Shown here: piece after piece, positions 61,900-64,000 of the stretch
Numbering within the stretch: the first letter of the stretch is position 1
Layout: each line of letters opens with the position of its first letter
From: Branchiostoma floridae
Lineage: Eukaryota > Chordata > Leptocardii > Amphioxiformes > Branchiostomatidae
Reading direction: 5' to 3'
NCBI RefSeq assembly: GCF_000003815.2
Contig: NC_049984.1
Coordinates: forward strand, 5,605,258-5,669,257
Length of the DNA stretch: 64,000 nucleotides
Made by a program: the position numbers and the translations under genes
Notes under the pieces: model-generated
What the model saw: the letters and a program-made list of their open reading frames with translations, nothing else
What the model was told of the DNA's origin: nothing
Database searches by the model: none

Positions 61900-64000
61900 G
61901 GTGAGACATCAAGCTTCTTTCTGCTTCAAACATCCAAATGTTTTCTCCTCTGGGTGCAAAGCTGGCAGAACGCCCAGGGTTGTTTTACCATAGGCTTTAT
62001 TTCATTCTATCCTGAAGGGAGCTGACATTAACTTTACTTTCTTATTTTAAAGCCCTGGCAGAGCCTTCACCGGGAAGCAACCCCTTCTGTGACAAAAAAG
62101 TCAGGAATACAGTGGCACAGTTACTGAGTTAGATTTAAGAATTGTCAGTGCCAAAGAAAGTTTGGGTTGGTAGAACTGAGGGAGGGAGAATTTTTTTTAC
62201 TGGCAATTTAATACACAATTGTTCAATCCAGTACAGAAATGCATTGATACTTGTTGGCTTGTTCTGGTAGGACTACATTTTTTAAATTAATAATAATAAT
62301 GTGTAATTTTCTTACAACATCATTTTACCAGCAACCTGGTTCTGGAACACATGTTAGTTATGTCAAATTATCATGGATACAGTTAAATTTATCCCTAGGC
62401 CCATGCATTTGACTGAAGATGTGTCTTGCACAAACAATTTCTTTATGACAAAATTGTCATCAATGTTGATATTTATAAAGTTGTTGTTGCTTATATCAGG
62501 GTTGATGAAATATACCCTATATTGGCCTATAATATATATAGATCTATAGGTAACTTCAAAGATAGTACATATGTACATTAAAGAGGTTCCAAGAATCAAA
62601 AGAAGCCACCCTAGACGATGACAAGAACAGCAAAAATTGTTTTCTGGTAACTGCTCATTTGTATAAATGATAGCCTCTGTCACAACAGGTATATGTAGAT
62701 TAGGCGTAGGATTTTAATTGTCATTTCTGTATGTTCGCTTTTGCATCTGTATAATTTAGGAATGACGTCATATTTCCGCAGATTTATATTCTTTTGGGGC
62801 AATGTGTATTCCTGTAATTACTTCATATGCATGTCTGTTTGTGAATTATAACTTAATTAGCATGATTCATGAAGGTGTGAACCTGAAATGATTAGGCCTC
62901 ATTTGTAGACGGGGTTGCGAAAATAGATACAGCGGCGTGTATATTGTGGCATAAATTGACTCTCAAAGCATGTCTTTTGCATCTCATCTTTAAACTAGCA
63001 TACAATTACTTTACATTACAAGCGAGATAACGTTACAGCAACGCTCAGTAACTTCTAAGTTGATGTCTGGCTGGTGCTTGTTTGTGCATGTTTTTGCTGT
63101 GTTTCGTACATTTCTCCAGTGGCCTGATTTTTGTTGTTACAGAGGGTTGAGGGGGGAAACACCATGAGAGAAACATAGAAAATGCTACAAAGTACAGTCA
63201 AACACCAAACATCTGCTTGGAGATCAAGCTTTGGTTATTTCCATCTTTGCTTGTTTTTGCAGATGTGGTAGGATGCAGTCAGAAAATGTCACAATCCTCT
63301 CCAATTTCTTGAAATCAATTATATTATTGCAGTTTGCAAAAGCCAGAAGCCTTTTTCCCAATTCCAAGTTCAGTTTCAACTGATGTCTTGATGGCTGTGG
63401 TGTTTGTCAGGTTTATACATAGATTCGTGATCTCCCTCTCACTTCTCCCTTTTGCATGTGGATCCCGGTTGTCAGCAGAATCTGCCAGCAGTCCCAGTTC
63501 AAGCCGGGCCCACCCTTCACCAGAAAGCATTTTGGCATTTCGGCAGACTTCCCTCAAGGCCCCAACTTCAAACCATATCCTGCTAGGACCGCCAGGGAGC
63601 CCATGTTTTTCATCAGACCCCCCCTGGGGAGCAGCATGCTGTGATCTTTCTGGTGCAATATCTTTGATTGGGGACCCTTGGGGGCAACCAACACCCTTGC
63701 TTTCATTAGCGAAAATGCCTTGCTTTTCCCCGAAGGGAAAGTATCCTTTTACTCCGCACAAAAGTCTTAATTGGAATGGATTGGAACGTTCCAAATCGAC
63801 CAATGTCTGGTCACAACAAGTTCTGTTCCAGCAGGGCAGCTGTCGTCGAATGATGCATGGTGCGATATGCCCGGATGAAAGATTTTGAACCCAAAACCTT
63901 GTTAGGATGGATCTTTGGGTGCTTTTATCACTGATATGCAGGGCGGCTCCACAAGAGCTTCATGGCATAGGGGCTAGGTCTGCTAATCCCCAGATAGGGG
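61900..64000. other. Zinc-finger gene intron, possible non-coding regulatory DNA
   Basis: No exon recognised. 62750-63000 is dense in homeodomain-like TAATTA and CTAAT words and a CRE-like TGACGTCA (62764-62771), typical in texture of developmental enhancers. 63130-63225 ends in ATCTGCTTGGAGAT, a MITE terminus. 63340-63900 has open frames on both strands but no domain. Confidence 0.3.

Noticed and set aside
63334-63888. 184-aa plus-strand and 159-aa minus-strand open frames at the window end
   Set aside because: No recognisable domain, no supported splice sites, and both strands are open together; treated as intronic.

Overview
The window looks like a chordate invertebrate genome, most probably amphioxus (Branchiostoma). 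Genes are compact, intron-rich and vertebrate-like. Between them lie dense palindromic miniature transposons, tRNA-derived SINEs, Tc1-like remnants, microsatellites and short assembly gaps (N runs at 28980-29498, 32308-32407, 33633-34403 and 36717-36816). No bacterial, viral or CRISPR signal was seen.

Layout. 28-1020: decayed Tc1-like transposon. 1570-2516 (+): last two exons of ACSF3, mitochondrial malonyl-CoA synthetase. 3668-7339 (-): complete six-exon MCAT, mitochondrial malonyl-CoA:ACP transacylase, convergent with ACSF3. 8019-9008 (+): single-exon ARMC10-like armadillo protein, head to head with MCAT. 11159-12784 (-): two-exon RAE1 mRNA export factor. 13087-16099 (+): five-exon CYB5R3, head to head with RAE1. 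16.1-21.3 kb: gene-poor. 21325-24112 (+): five-exon METTL27/WBSCR27-like methyltransferase. 25555-37701 (-): a large mosaic receptor gene. 39662-43717 (-): seven-exon HPGD-like short-chain dehydrogenase. 44-50 kb: repeat-rich, with one intact tRNA-Gly(TCC). 50386-end (+): CpG-island promoter and first three coding exons of a ZNF423/ZNF521-like zinc-finger gene whose remaining exons lie beyond the window.

The main find is the mosaic receptor. Read on the minus strand, its exons encode a signal peptide, a kringle, a Frizzled-type cysteine-rich domain, a second kringle, a sushi/CCP domain and then a nicotinic-type Cys-loop ligand-gated channel (Cys-loop, TM1 to TM4). Every visible exon junction agrees in splice phase, and the channel part keeps the 45-nt exon typical of nicotinic receptor genes. 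One stretch of the ligand-binding domain is missing and probably lies in the 28980-29498 gap. I do not know of this architecture as a described family, but could not search.

Pathway links: ACSF3 makes mitochondrial malonyl-CoA and MCAT passes malonyl to acyl carrier protein, so two consecutive steps of mitochondrial fatty-acid synthesis are encoded by neighbouring genes. MCAT and CYB5R3 also share a neighbourhood in human (22q13.2). The other genes look like unrelated housekeeping or developmental neighbours.
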